DNA of 64,000 nt from Spirogloea muscicola (lineage: Eukaryota; Streptophyta; Zygnematophyceae; Spirogloeales; Spirogloeaceae). Positions 1 to 15,650 of the stretch are shown here, in pieces. Below the pieces are notes generated by a model, which searched no databases, was not told the DNA's origin, and saw only the letters and a program-made list of their open reading frames with translations. The DNA is taken from NCBI GenBank assembly GCA_009602725.1, contig WELB01000012.1:858189-922188 (forward strand), read 5' to 3'. Each line of letters starts with the position of its first letter. The first letter of the stretch is position 1. The position numbers and the translations under genes are program-made.

Positions 1-816
1 GAAGAGCCACTTGGGGCTGGCCTTCTTCTACAGCCCATGCTCGCGCTCTTTGGAAGCCGCTCCTTTTTGAAAGAGCATGTTTTACTTTGAAAATTCTGCT
101 CTTTCTGACGGCTGGCCCTTACTTTTCTTTTACGGCACCTTCTTGGGCGTTGGATGTTGTCCATTCTTTTTGGACTGGCTTGGACCTGCCGGCCAAGCTT
201 GCGCGGCGCGCTGTCCCGCAGGCGAGGTGAGCCGGCTGACTTCAACGCCGCTGGCTCATGGGCCCAGGTAGAAGGAACCTCGCCCTACACACGCAGTTAG
301 GGTGAGCAGTCCTTCTTGAGTTCGGCTGTGGGGGTTTTAGGGACCAACCCACTACACAGGCAAAGCACTAGCGCATAGGCGCAGCGGAAGACAGGCCCCG
401 TGGCGCCGCCGTCCGGCGGCGACTCCACCTCCTGGGCGCAGGCCGGCGCAGCAGGCCCCGCAGCAAGGTGCGGCGGCGGCTGCGGCGGCGAGCAGCGGCA
501 AGGCTGCTCCTGGGCTTCACCGGCTCGAACTCCCCCCGAGCCTCGGCCCCCAAGGCTCTGCGTGCTTCCCCGTGCCACCCCCCCCTCCAGGGGTGTGAGC
601 GGGTCGCCCTATGGCCTGCCAGGCGGCGGGCCAAAGATCCTCCCTTGAACGGGCGGATCCTAGCGAGGGTATTCCTGGACGGGCGGGGCCCGCCTCTGGG
701 CGGGCCACTTGCCCGGCAAGTCAGCCCGCCACCTGGCGGGCCCACTTGTCCCAAATAGCCGGTCATGTGATGCCAACAGAGCCACTTGGCTTAACCAAAC
801 GGCTGGTTCATTACAC

Positions 817-1003
817 CAGGGGACCCGCTTCCAGGAACCCAGTCTCTCTGACCTGAGGCTGCTTAGCAGGGGTTACTGAGTGCCTCGTGGCTGCTTAGTA
901 TCTTCTTGTGCTTGTTTTTCTTAGTGCTTCCCCTGGCCCCTTCTCGTCCTTTGTTCATTCTGTTTTGGGCTGGCTTTTTCCAGCCCCTATCCTCAATAGG
1001 CGA
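817..1003 (+). repeat. Dispersed repeat R1, copy 1
   Basis: This is a roughly 190-bp unit. It begins with a GGGACCCGCTTCCAGGAACC-type segment and passes through CTGCTTAGCAGGGGTTACTG. It ends in a short inverted motif built around GGGCTGGC...CCAGCCC. Near-identical units lie at 1516-1705 in the same orientation and at 5132-5321 in the opposite orientation. No coding potential is evident. The conserved ends and free orientation suggest a non-autonomous mobile element, but its class cannot be fixed by eye. Confidence 0.75.
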
Positions 1004-1257
1004 GCCCTTCTTCTTAAGTCTATCGCATGCGGTTGTCAGTCTCCCTTCAGCGGTGCATGGCACATGCCTTGCATCTGCGTGCTGGCCGGGCTCTCGCTGC
1101 AGCCTCTGGCTGTCGCCAGGGGATTGTTTTCCCGCTAGTCTGTCGGATTTGAGGCTCCTCACTCGTCACTCCTCCACCCGTTCTGCCATATCGCTTTAGG
1201 CGCTACTACTAGAGGTACTGCGATTCCAGTACTGAGAGTCCCCTTTGCTGCTGTCTT

Positions 1258-1335
1258 AGTACTTAGCACACCGGCTCCTTCAGACCTTGTCCAATTTATT
1301 GGGCTGGCCTCTCCCAGCCACCAGTCAATCTGTCC
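1258..1335 (+). repeat. Dispersed repeat R1b (CTTCAGACCTTGTCCA module)
   Basis: This short module runs from TTAGCAC through CTCCTTCAGACCTTGTCC into GGGCTGGCCTCTCCCAGCCA. The reverse complement of the same module lies at 1743-1815, so the two form an inverted pair about 400 bp apart. A further copy sits directly upstream of the reverse-transcriptase ORF at about 38850-38905. That placement hints that the module belongs to a retroelement end or to a companion element. Confidence 0.65.
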
Positions 1336-1515
1336 GCGCTTTTGTCCGTTTCTAGGCCCCTCCGTCATTTGGCCCTACAAACCTTTGTCAATGCCATGCA
1401 GCAGGGTCGCTAGCGCAGGTGTACCGCATGCGCTTGGCCGTCTCGCTGCAGAGGTCTATGGCCCGCGCGCTGCACCTGCGTGCAGGCAGAGCCCTCGCTG
1501 CTGCCTCTGGCTCTG

Positions 1516-1705
1516 GTCAGGGGACCCGCTTCCAGGAACCCAGTCTCTCTGACCTGAGGCTGCTTAGCAGGGGTTACTGAGTGCTTCGGAGCTGCTTCGT
1601 TTCTTTTCTGTGCTTGTTGTTCATCGTACTTCCCCTGGCCCCTTGTCGTCCTTTGTTCATTCGTTTCTGGGCTGGCTTTTTCCAGCTCCTATCCTCAATG
1701 GGCGA
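1516..1705 (+). repeat. Dispersed repeat R1, copy 2
   Basis: This is a second direct copy of the unit at 817-1003. It shares the CAGGGGACCCGCTTCCAGG start, the GGTTACTGAGTG centre and the CTTTGTTCATTC...GGGCTGGC tail, with scattered substitutions. It runs straight into the inverted R1b module at 1743-1815. Confidence 0.75.
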
Positions 1706-1742
1706 GCCTTTCTTTGTCAATTCTTTTCAGAGCAAGCGCGGC

Positions 1743-1815
1743 CAGATTAACTGGTGGCTGGGAGAGGCCAGCCCAAAAGAATGGACAAGGTCTGAAGGAG
1801 TCGGAGTGCTAAGGA
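1743..1815 (-). repeat. Inverted copy of module R1b
   Basis: Reading the minus strand gives CTTAGCACTCCGACTCCTTC followed by GACCTTGTCCATTC and the GGGCTGGCCTCTCCCAGCC motif. This matches 1258-1335 in the opposite orientation. The stretch from here to about 2300 holds further GGGCTGGCTTTTCACAGCCC motifs (for example near 1895) and no gene I can support. Confidence 0.6.
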
Positions 1816-2404
1816 CTGAGACAGCAGTAAGCGAACTCTCAGTAACCTCTCGTCAGTAGATGCAAGTCTGAGTAGCTAGCAGGCGGGCTTTTCGGGCTGG
1901 CTTTTCACAGCCCTTGCCCCCACTGGGAGAGCCACTTCTTCCGCTTGGCCAGCACCTCTTCTTTAAGGGCGCGCCATTCTCTTCCAGTCAGCGGCGCGGG
2001 CAGCAGCTTGGCAGTGTTGTTCATATCTCTATATCTGGGCTGGCTAATCACAGCCATCGTCCTAAAATAGAGCCGTTTCCTTTAAGTGGAAGAGACTTCC
2101 TCTTTTGTCGTAGCTGTCGAGAACCAGCGGGGGCAGTATTAGCTGTCGGTGAGCGGGCAGGCAACCGGGACCTGACGGCAGCCGCCCCGTGCCCGTCTAC
2201 CTCGATCACCGCCACGGAGAAGACGGTGTTCGGCACTCCCAAAGCGGCAATTAGAGGGAAGACGCTTCCAGTTAGGAGCCGTCACCCGTCGAGAAAGCGG
2301 CAGTTCAAGTCCCGCGCGGCGACCAGGCTTGGCGCTTGTCCCCCCCCTCCGCCGCGCGCCGCGCCGCGTTCCCCGCCGCGGCTCGCGGCGCGTCTCGCGG
2401 CGCC

Positions 2405-4263
2405 ATGGCGGCCTCGCCACTCGACGACGCCGTCGCGGGCCCGAGCGCGTCCGGCCCGCCCGCTGCCGTGGCCCGTCGCGGGCGCTCAAGTTCCGAGCTT
2501 GAGGCGGAGTCAGCTCCTTCTGGCAGGAGCTGACTTCTCAGCTCGCGCGCACACTTACCGCCCGGGCTCTCCGTCGCGCGTGGCCCGCCAGGCCAAGGAG
2601 CTCCACGTCGACGCCGCGCTCCTCAGCACCATACGTAACGCCATCAGGTACGCGCGCCCGCAGCAGTGCCGGCGCGACGGCTGCCAAGCTCCCCAGGCAC
2701 AGGAGCTTGCTGAGCGAACCAAGGCCGAGCACGCCGTCGAGTGCCACCGCAGGCGCGCGGCAGGAGGTGGCGCTGAAATCAAGACGATGTCAGTCAGCTT
2801 TCAACAGGCGACTACTGACCAGACATGTTATTGGCTCTGTCTGGCGGTGCGGCCGGGCCTTTGGACATTGGATAATGTGCTTGCTGTGCGTTATGCAGGG
2901 CTGCAGGCAACATGGTGACGTTGAAGCCGTCCAAGGGCCTCGCAGGCGACCGTATGGTCTATGCAGGCGATGTCTCAGCGGAAGGAGCTGCTGAGCTGAA
3001 CCAGGTAGCAGACCAACTCCGCGTCAGTTGCCTGTTGAGGTCACAGGAATGTTGCCTTCATTGTGGCGCTCGATGGCTTCAGTCATTGTGAAGCAGCAGC
3101 CTAAGTGGTCAAGAGGTCAATGAAGCCTTGCAATGCTCGCGTACTGGGTTTCCTCGCTGTTCATTCTGTTCTTGCAACAGAGCCCTGGTGCCTGTTAAGA
3201 GCGTGCAGGAGCACCGTAATGATGAGCCTTTGTCATTGTGTCGCAGCTAAAGCCTCTCTTGTACCTCGAGCACCACCCCAGCACCCGCTCGGCCAGCATC
3301 AAGGTAGAGCAACATCTGCAGAGCATGCAAATCATCATACGTCTGAGCTTCTGTCAGTTACAGAGACTTTGAGCAGTTGTATAAGTCTGGTGCAGGCACG
3401 CAGATGAATTGACCTTTTGAAGACACAGTCGAAGAGGCCATTCTCAGCTCTTGCAGAAGCATCAATTGTTTCTGGCAACTGGGGTCAATACTTGGACATG
3501 AGGGGCCGCTGCTGCTAGGCGCCAGTCAGGGGGAAACTCTTGCAGATGTGATGGTTGTGCGCTTCTGTAAGCACCAGGCTTGCTCACACTCTTGGCGAGT
3601 GGTGCGGTGCTCGGCAGGATGGTGCCACTGGCGAGGTCATCATGCTTCTTGTGCGTGAGCACAACGACTACCCGTGGCACTCGGGCGACAACTACCGCTG
3701 CTCAGTTGGAGGCGCTACGGAGGTGCGACTGTATGCCAATGGGCGGCCAGTGGGGGTGCAGTTTGTCAAGGACCGCCTGTTCGCTGCCCTTTCATCTCAG
3801 GTACTCCAATGCTCTCTGACAGTAATGCCAGAGGTTCGTCTAGTAATGGTCCTCTGAAATGATCCCTTCTGTCTACTTTATAGACAGAAGAGACATAGCA
3901 CAGTGTAGCAAGTGCTGGGGTAGAGGTTTTCGTTTAGAGGAGGGGAGATATTGACTGTCCACTGTGCTGCAGGTTGACGGCTCAGAGCGGCCAACTCTTG
4001 GTCCGAGCATGGTGGAACTCCAGAAGTCCAAAAATGGAAACAGCTTCGTATTCACTGCAAAGAAGAGAGAGGGAGAGCCTGGGGAGGAGGTTGGCACTTA
4101 TTTAGGCGTGAAGAGCTCCGCTGTTTTGCGCTTGAGGGGAACCACCGGCGTCGATCCCATTGTTCTGATTGTGCTGAGCTGGTTCAGCGTGAAAGCGCAC
4201 GTCGGCGGCGTGAAGGGCGAGATTGGACATGCTCCATCAGGCCCAGAGACCTTGCATGAATAA
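2405..4263 (+). CDS. Unrecognised multi-exon protein (partial model)
   Basis: I do not recognise this gene. The firmest part is a pair of exons joined in frame. One ends with CAG|GT at 3800 and encodes LVREHNDYPWHSGDNYRCSV, then RLYANGRPVGVQF. The next starts after GCAG at 3973 and encodes VDGSERPTLGPSMVELQ, then a lysine-rich stretch. Codon use and the clean phase-0 junction argue for real coding sequence. Likely upstream exons lie near 2550-2648 (RVARQAKELHVDAALLSTI) and 2905-3000, and a GC-rich possible first exon starts at the ATG at 2405. I could not connect these in phase. The 3' end is uncertain; the frame stays open to 4263. Nothing visible points to a function. Confidence 0.4.
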
Positions 4264-5131
4264 AAGCCCAGACCTTCAGTACAGGCTGTGCCATCATCAG
4301 CACAGAATGATCAAGCTGGAGGGCTCTGTGAAGCTCTTTCGCCATGGATAAATATGCAAAGCGGTGGTCCGACATGTCTTTTATATGTTGTGCAGTAATA
4401 GGGATTCACAGTGTCCATTTTCGTTAGGCGTACCAGATCTGGCTGGGGTCCTCTGATAATAAATGACTGCCTTGTTGAGGTTGTCAAATCTCTGACATTA
4501 GGCCCTGTGTGGAGATTTCCATAATTGAGCGACCAAAGCCGTGCTAGTATGTGTTTGGCTGATGCGCTACTTGCAGTAGTGCAGTATTTAGCCAGGCCTG
4601 GAGCGCGTGCACTTGTATGCAACATTGCATATTCGGTGGTATGTCATAAGGCGAGTAGGTGGGAGCTTTGCGGAGGCGTGGAGACAACTAGTTAAGCAGC
4701 ACATTAATAGGTGTGCATCACAGAAGGAGAGTTGGATGTCAAGTATGGCAGTGTGGCGTAGCACTTGTCACTTTAATGCAGGTCAAGTGGCTGCCTTCCT
4801 GCTTGCGCGATACAGGGCATCCTTGTGAATGGGAGTGATGCACACACTTCCAGTACTGGGTAACATCTATTTGAGGAGCGAAGGAGCACAGTGGATTGCG
4901 GGTGGAAAGAGCAGTTGCAGGGCAGAGAAGCGATGGTGGTGCAGGGTCTACCAGCAGCTCCATGCGCCTCGTGGAGTCCGGGGGTCTCAAGTGTCACCGT
5001 TACATGGGCGGCCAACTCCTGGCTGCAGGCACTGTGGTACGATGAATCTATCCACCGCGACGGTAACTTGCGGCGAAGGTGGTAGCGAGAAAGAGACTCT
5101 TCCAGTACAGGGCGATGGCTGTAATAGAGAA
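4264..5131. other. Intergenic stretch, nothing recognised
   Basis: Short ORFs occur on both strands but none has splice-compatible neighbours, a domain signature or consistent codon use. The stretch ends at the inverted R1 repeat copy. Confidence 0.4.
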
Positions 5132-5321
5132 GGGCTCGCCTATTGAGGATAGGGGCTGGAAAAGGCCAGCCCAGAAAAGAATGAACAAAGGACGAGAAGG
5201 GGCCAGGGGAAGTACGAAGAACAACAAGCACAGAAAAGAAACGAAGCAGCTACGAAGCACTCAGTAACCCCTGCTAAGCAGCCTCAGGTCAGAGAGACTG
5301 GGTTCCTGGAAGCGGGGCTCC
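5132..5321 (-). repeat. Dispersed repeat R1, copy 3 (inverted)
   Basis: This is the reverse complement of the units at 817-1003 and 1516-1705. It starts with GGGCTCGCCTATTGAGGATA on the plus strand and ends with CAGTAACCCCTGCTAAGCAG and the TTCCTGGAAGCGGGG end. It lies about 60 bp upstream of the GC-rich first-exon region of the carbohydrate-binding gene, so it may sit in that gene's promoter. Confidence 0.75.
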
Positions 5322-5457
5322 TGGCTGTAATAGGCTTAGCCCGGACAAAGATGTAACATTAGAACCCCTTCGGCAGCCTGCGACGGCTGCCATGGCGGCC
5401 CTGCCCGCCGCCGCCGCTGCCGCCGCCGCCGCCGGCAGCGGCGGCTGCAGTGGCGGC

Positions 5458-5637
5458 NNNNNNNNNNNNNNNNNNNNNNNNNNNNNNNNNNNNNNNNNNN
5501 NNNNNNNNNNNNNNNNNNNNNNNNNNNNNNNNNNNNNNNNNNNNNNNNNNNNNNNNNNNNNNNNNNNNNNNNNNNNNNNNNNNNNNNNNNNNNNNNNNNN
5601 NNNNNNNNNNNNNNNNNNNNNNNNNNNNNNNNNNNNN
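5458..5637. other. Assembly gap (180 N)
   Basis: There are 180 consecutive N inside a run of GCC/GGC triplets. It probably interrupts the first coding exon of the downstream gene: an ATG at 5392 opens an alanine/glycine-rich reading frame into the gap. Gap length may be a scaffold estimate, so the reading frame across it cannot be trusted. Confidence 0.95.
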
Positions 5638-5857
5638 GGCCACGGGCGCAGACGCCGCCGCTGCAGGTCCGAGCCCGCCGCCGCCGCCGTCGCCGCCGCC
5701 GCCGCCGGCGCAGATGCGCTTAGGAGCGGCTCTCATCCTGGCTTGCAGCACCGACGGGCTGCCGCTCGGCAGGGCGACGACGAGCCCATCGCGGCCGCCG
5801 TCTCGGCAATGTAGGCCACCATAGCCACTTCCCCATGACCGCTAGAGCTGAGGCTAG

Positions 5858-7850
5858 CGCCCGGCGCTTGTGCCGGCGGCAGCAGCGGCGCTGGCAGCTG
5901 GCGGCGACGGCGGCACGCGCGAAGTGGAGTTCCGGTGGGCCGGCGGCGGCGACGACGTGCGGCTCACGGGCGACTTCTGCGGCTGGGGCGCGCAGCTGCC
6001 CATGGCGCGCGCCACCGACGGCGCCGCCTTCACGCTCAAGCAGGTCCGCCCAAATCAGAAGCGTCACCAAATAGACCTCTGAGGTCCGCCCGAAAAGCAA
6101 AGCCAAATGGGACTCGAACCTGCATCTTCCAATGGATCCGCTGCGCGCCTGAAACTACGTTGCAGAGCCTGGCGCCGGGGACGTACAGCTACAAGTTCAT
6201 CGTGGACGGCCGATGGCGGCACGCCGCCGACCAGCCCAGCACTGGCGACGGCGTGGACGGCTTCAACAACACCATCACTGTCGAAGGTGAGCGGGTGCTC
6301 CCTCTCAGCCCAGAATCGGCTGAGTAGCACTTATGGGCTGGCCCGCTTAACGTCCTGTGGTGATGATGCCCAAGTAGCAAAATCAAAGTCAGCTGATTTG
6401 GCCCTTGCAGCTGCATCAGCGCTTCACTTGCGAGCACAATGGGTCAGATTCGTCTGTGAATATTTAATGTATGTGAGCACTAATGTGCAGCCTGTGCTGC
6501 ATTAGTGCGTCAGCTCACACCTTGCTGCCAATGCCGCAGCTCCACCTCTTGCCAGTGTCGAGGAGAAGGTCCCAGTGAAACCAGCACAGGGTGCCTCAGA
6601 AGTGGAAGCCAAGGAGGCGCTGCCCTCCGGTGGTAGCGCTCTGCCACAAGCGCCACCTGAGCAGAAGGAGGCAGACAGCCTTCCGAAACAGCCACCGTCG
6701 CCCTTGCCTACTGACAAAGGCAGCGAGGACAATGGCAAGCCGGCTGTGAAGGTAGTGACTGGCGAGGCCATTGCCGCTGCCAAGGCTGACGAGAAGAAGC
6801 CCGCTGGGAAGAGGGCAGGGAAGAAGGCCACTGTTGTGCGGCCCATTGGGGAGGTCATGAATGGCGAGGTCATTCCTCAGCTCGCGGCGGCACTAGAGAA
6901 GGAGCCGGACGTGAGCAGTGTCGACCTCACATTTGCTGACAACCAGGTGAGGAGAGACACCTAGGTCTTCTGAACCTTCTAGCAAGAGCAGAGGCTGCCA
7001 CGTCTTTTGGCTGGTCACTACATAGGCACAGGAGCAGCTGGGGGGATTCCCCTCTACCTGACAGAGTGCTTGCCCAGCCCAAGCTAGACAGCAGGCGCAG
7101 GAGTCTATATGCTCATAATACGCGTGCTGAGGTCTTCCAGCAACTGCAGATGACAAGGCAGATCATTGTGTTTCCACCAAGGGGCTGATCCGCTGGCTTG
7201 CATTGGCCTCCAACTGCTGGAAATCCTGCTGCTTTAGTTCTAAGATTGAGGCAGGGCAAACTTTGTGAGAGTGGACGGGGTTGACAATCATATCTGCGAG
7301 GCAGTATCCTCATCTATGCAAGCGGGGCTCTTTCCAGTGATGTAAGCCGCAAACGCTAAGCATTCAAAGCTCCTCGTGTTGCCTTGTGTCAACCTGCAGT
7401 TGCGCGGCAGCTTTGTCAAGGGGCCCGTCCCCTACTGCTTCTGGGCCTACTTTCCAAGCGGCACTCTTGAAGGTACCTCACTCGCATTGTCTTGTCAGGC
7501 CCGCTCATAAGCTGGCCATATCTTACGTATGGAGGGTTCTGTGCTGACCACTACTGACACGATCAGCATTGGCTAGCTACCTTATCTTGTGGCTGCTCTT
7601 GTGTGGTCAGCATGAGGACAACACCTGGCATCTTTGCTGCTCGTCAAGCTTGTAGCTCGTTCATAACCCCTTGCTAATTGACACTCTCGGTCCAATCACA
7701 GGCCCACGCGGCTTCTCGTTGACGTCCCACGGCGGGACACCAAGTACTGTGGAGCCTTTCTTGATTGACGAGCGCAAGATCACGGCCGAGCTGCTCGTGT
7801 TCTGGGTACGCAAACGCCTCTTTGCACAGAAGATATTATCTCTAAATTAG
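5858..7850 (+). CDS. AMPK1_CBM/CBM48 (glycogen/starch-binding) domain protein with plant-type C-terminal domain
   Basis: Exons 5858-6043, 6166-6286, 6540-6946, 7400-7472 and 7702-7850 join in consistent phase to 312 codons including the TAG at 7848-7850. Residues about 20-100 form a carbohydrate-binding module: VEFRWAGGGDDVRLTGDFCG, then PGTYSYKFIVDGRW and a GFNNTITVE end, the pattern of the AMPK-beta starch-binding domain. A lysine-, proline- and alanine-rich linker follows. The last about 85 residues (EVIPQLAAALEKEP, FVKGPVPYCFWAYFPSGTLE, STVEPFLIDERKITAELLVF) resemble a domain I associate with plastid proteins of plants. A starch-linked plastid role is inference. The N-terminus is unresolved: a likely start at 5392 is separated by the N gap, so a transit peptide cannot be judged. 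An in-frame TAG at 5855-5857 forces an intron border near 5857. The gene converges on FtsHi4. Confidence 0.75.
6061..6165 (-). other. Partial tRNA-like sequence inside an intron
   Basis: On the minus strand this intron contains GGTTCGAGTCC, a perfect Pol III B-box-like string (6110-6120). About 17 nt upstream is an A-box-like GGCGCGCAGCGG. The spacing is too short and the arms do not pair, so it is not a functional tRNA. It could be a decayed tRNA or a fragment of a tRNA-derived SINE. Confidence 0.3.
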
Positions 7851-8579
7851 TCCATTGCCCTGGCCTTTATCAGCCTGTGTCACGCATAAGAGATGCTGTC
7901 ATGGACTGCTTACCGCAATGCCGGGAAAATCTGACAGGCAGGCTGCCACCGATTCTTTCATGCACCAACACGACGACAATTTTGACCACTCAGAAACTTA
8001 GGACTCTGTGCTCTAATGTACCTGCTTTTCTTCACTTTTGATGTATCCAACTGCTGTGGCAGTGGCATTTGACTATTGCTCGTAGACGACTGACTATGAA
8101 TGCTCTGTGATTGGGCAGCAAATTAAGACAGCCTATGCATAAAATACACACTTGCACCACGAGTATGCGCGTGTTCATGTTCAGAGCAGCATATTAAGGC
8201 TGGCATCCGTGAAGTCCATCATACTGTTAATGGCAGCTCGAAGAACATGGGACGTTTTTGAAATTCACACTCCTCAGTGAAGTACGTTAATTTGTAGTGC
8301 TTAAATTTGCATCTTGGCTCCTCGAAGACATTGCGACAGGTGCACAGGCTAGAGTCCTGAGACCCACTCTTGCACCAATATGTGCAAGTCAAGCTATGGG
8401 GAAGTGAAGATAACTACCAACATGGGAAGATTAAGCTATGGAGTGGGGTAGCAAAAACAGCTACTGGTTACCCAACTTCCATGTGCAAAGAAGAAACCAG
8501 CATAGCTGCAGAAAAGTCTGCCGGCTTGTATAACAAGCTCCACCTTAGCAGAGCCTACACGTCCTCGCTAACAGGCTCG

Positions 8580-14225
<5,646 letters not shown>

Positions 14226-14511
14226 CTGCGGCGCGGCANTTTTTAGCTGGCGATGTGCCTGCCACAACTACAGGCAAACTGTCGCACGCAAGAGTGAACC
14301 GGCTTTGCAATTTCCCACCTTGGCTCATAGACCGCGCAGTCCGCAGGAGTGGCAATGGCGAGCCGCCGCTCCCCAGTGCGGTGGTGCTGTGTGCCCGCTT
14401 CAGGGTGCCCGGCAGGCCGCAGCTGTCACGTCGTCTCAGCCGCCGTGCTGACGATGGCGCAGACGACACCGAGCTGACCGAATGCTCCGACCTGCAAAAA
14501 CTCCACAGCAG

Positions 14512-15358
14512 TCAGACATTGGCATCCTTGCGAGAGGAGCGCCCGCGACCCCTGCCAAAGGCTGACATCGTGCGGTCTTCCACCAGAGAAAAGCAGGTTA
14601 GGTGGGTGGCAGCTAGAGCGGAGGCCGGCACACGTACCCCGTTGGCGACGAGGGCTTGCTGGAGCATGAGCTCGCCGGGCGCTTGGGGTTCGCTGACTTG
14701 ACTTGCAGCGGCTGGCCGTGGAGGACGTGCTCTGGCTCCTGCAGGTCGCACCGGCCAGCCGGGCAAGCGAGCGCGCATCAGCACCAATGTCAGGAGCGGC
14801 AGGTACGGCGACTGTGCGCCCATGCTCAGCAGCAAGAGCACTTGTGTGCTCGGATGCCAGCACACAAGTGACCGGCACAACCCGACAGGCGGGGTTCGCC
14901 GAGAGATGATCCCACGCACGTCGAGGGCAGCCTGGGCGGCCGCCTCCTCGCGATAGGTGACGAATGCGAACCCACGATTCGGCCTCGGCAGGAAGATGCT
15001 GGCCACAGCCCCGAACCTGCGAAGTGCAGTCATGAGCACTGGCATGAGGGTTTCTCGTCACCCCATCTTGAAGTCCAGTCTGGCTCGGATATAACGGTGT
15101 GTGTATCGAGGATTGTGTAATGGAATGTGTATATGCATTGGCTCGAAGGCGTGAATGCTGCACCGGCCCCCGAGGCTCTTCGAAGGCAGAGTGGGCAAGT
15201 CGGTAAGAGCGACGGCATTGTGATTTGTGTGGCGGGGGTTCGAGCCGCCGGGCGCACCGGGCAAAGTGGGCGTGGAGGTCCGCCTCGGTGGCCTCCGGGG
15301 TGACCAGCCCCACGAAGACGCGCCGCAGGAGGCCCGGGTCCACCTCCCACGGCGACTC

Positions 15359-15389
<31 letters not shown>

Positions 15390-15523
15390 TCGTCGCTGCA
15401 GCCCGGCGTGCGCTCGGTGCGCCTCCGCGCCCTGCTCACCACGTGCGGCCTGCGCGTCAAGGCCGCCCGAGCTCGGCGAGCTCTGGCGCTGCCCCTGGCT
15501 TGCCCGAGGGCTTCAAGCTCCAT
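14512..15523 (-). CDS. Single RRM-domain RNA-binding protein
   Basis: Three exons join well: 15523-15258, 15016-14920 and 14738-about 14640. Together they encode one RNA-recognition motif: RNP2 RVFVGLV, helix [18 protein letters not shown]1 NRGFAFVTY, and a final strand [16 protein letters not shown]. Upstream is an arginine-rich N-terminus with a glycine run encoded by a GGC-type triplet tract, which is probably length-variable. The last exon is uncertain. Ordinary GT donors lead to a frame ending at 14426. A GC donor (CCA|GCAAGC) would give a basic RG-rich tail, [16 protein letters not shown], ending at 14512, which suits an RRM protein better. The start at 15523 lies about 130 bp from the ATG of the deubiquitinase on the other strand. 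The target RNA is unknown. Confidence 0.7.
15185..15250 (+). other. tRNA-like sequence within the RRM gene intron
   Basis: On the plus strand, TGGGCAAGTCGG (A-box-like) and GGTTCGAGCC (B-box-like) are spaced as in a real tRNA, with GTAAGAGCG between. A T-arm-like hairpin GGCGG...CCGCC is present. The acceptor and anticodon arms do not pair, so I call it a tRNA pseudogene or SINE head rather than a tRNA gene. It lies antisense inside the 15017-15257 intron. Confidence 0.35.
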
Positions 15524-15650
15524 TCTCCAGCGAAGGGCTCCCAGGCACAGCGTGCGGATCGAACCCGGCTCGGCATTCGGTCACTGGCGAGTCTTACACC
15601 CTACCCTGTGTCCTGACCTTGGCCAGGATGGCGGCCTCACTGCGGCGGCC
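15524..15650. promoter_or_regulatory. Shared bidirectional promoter region
   Basis: Only about 127 bp separate the start codons of the minus-strand RRM gene and the plus-strand deubiquitinase, so both 5' UTRs and core promoters must fit here or overlap. I see no TATA box. The minus strand of this stretch also holds a B-box-like GGTTCGATCC (about 15551-15560), a second tRNA-like trace. Co-regulation of the two genes is inference. Confidence 0.5.

Noticed and set aside
6061-6165. Functional tRNA on the minus strand
   Set aside because: The B box is perfect, but the A-to-B distance is about half that of a tRNA and the stems do not pair.
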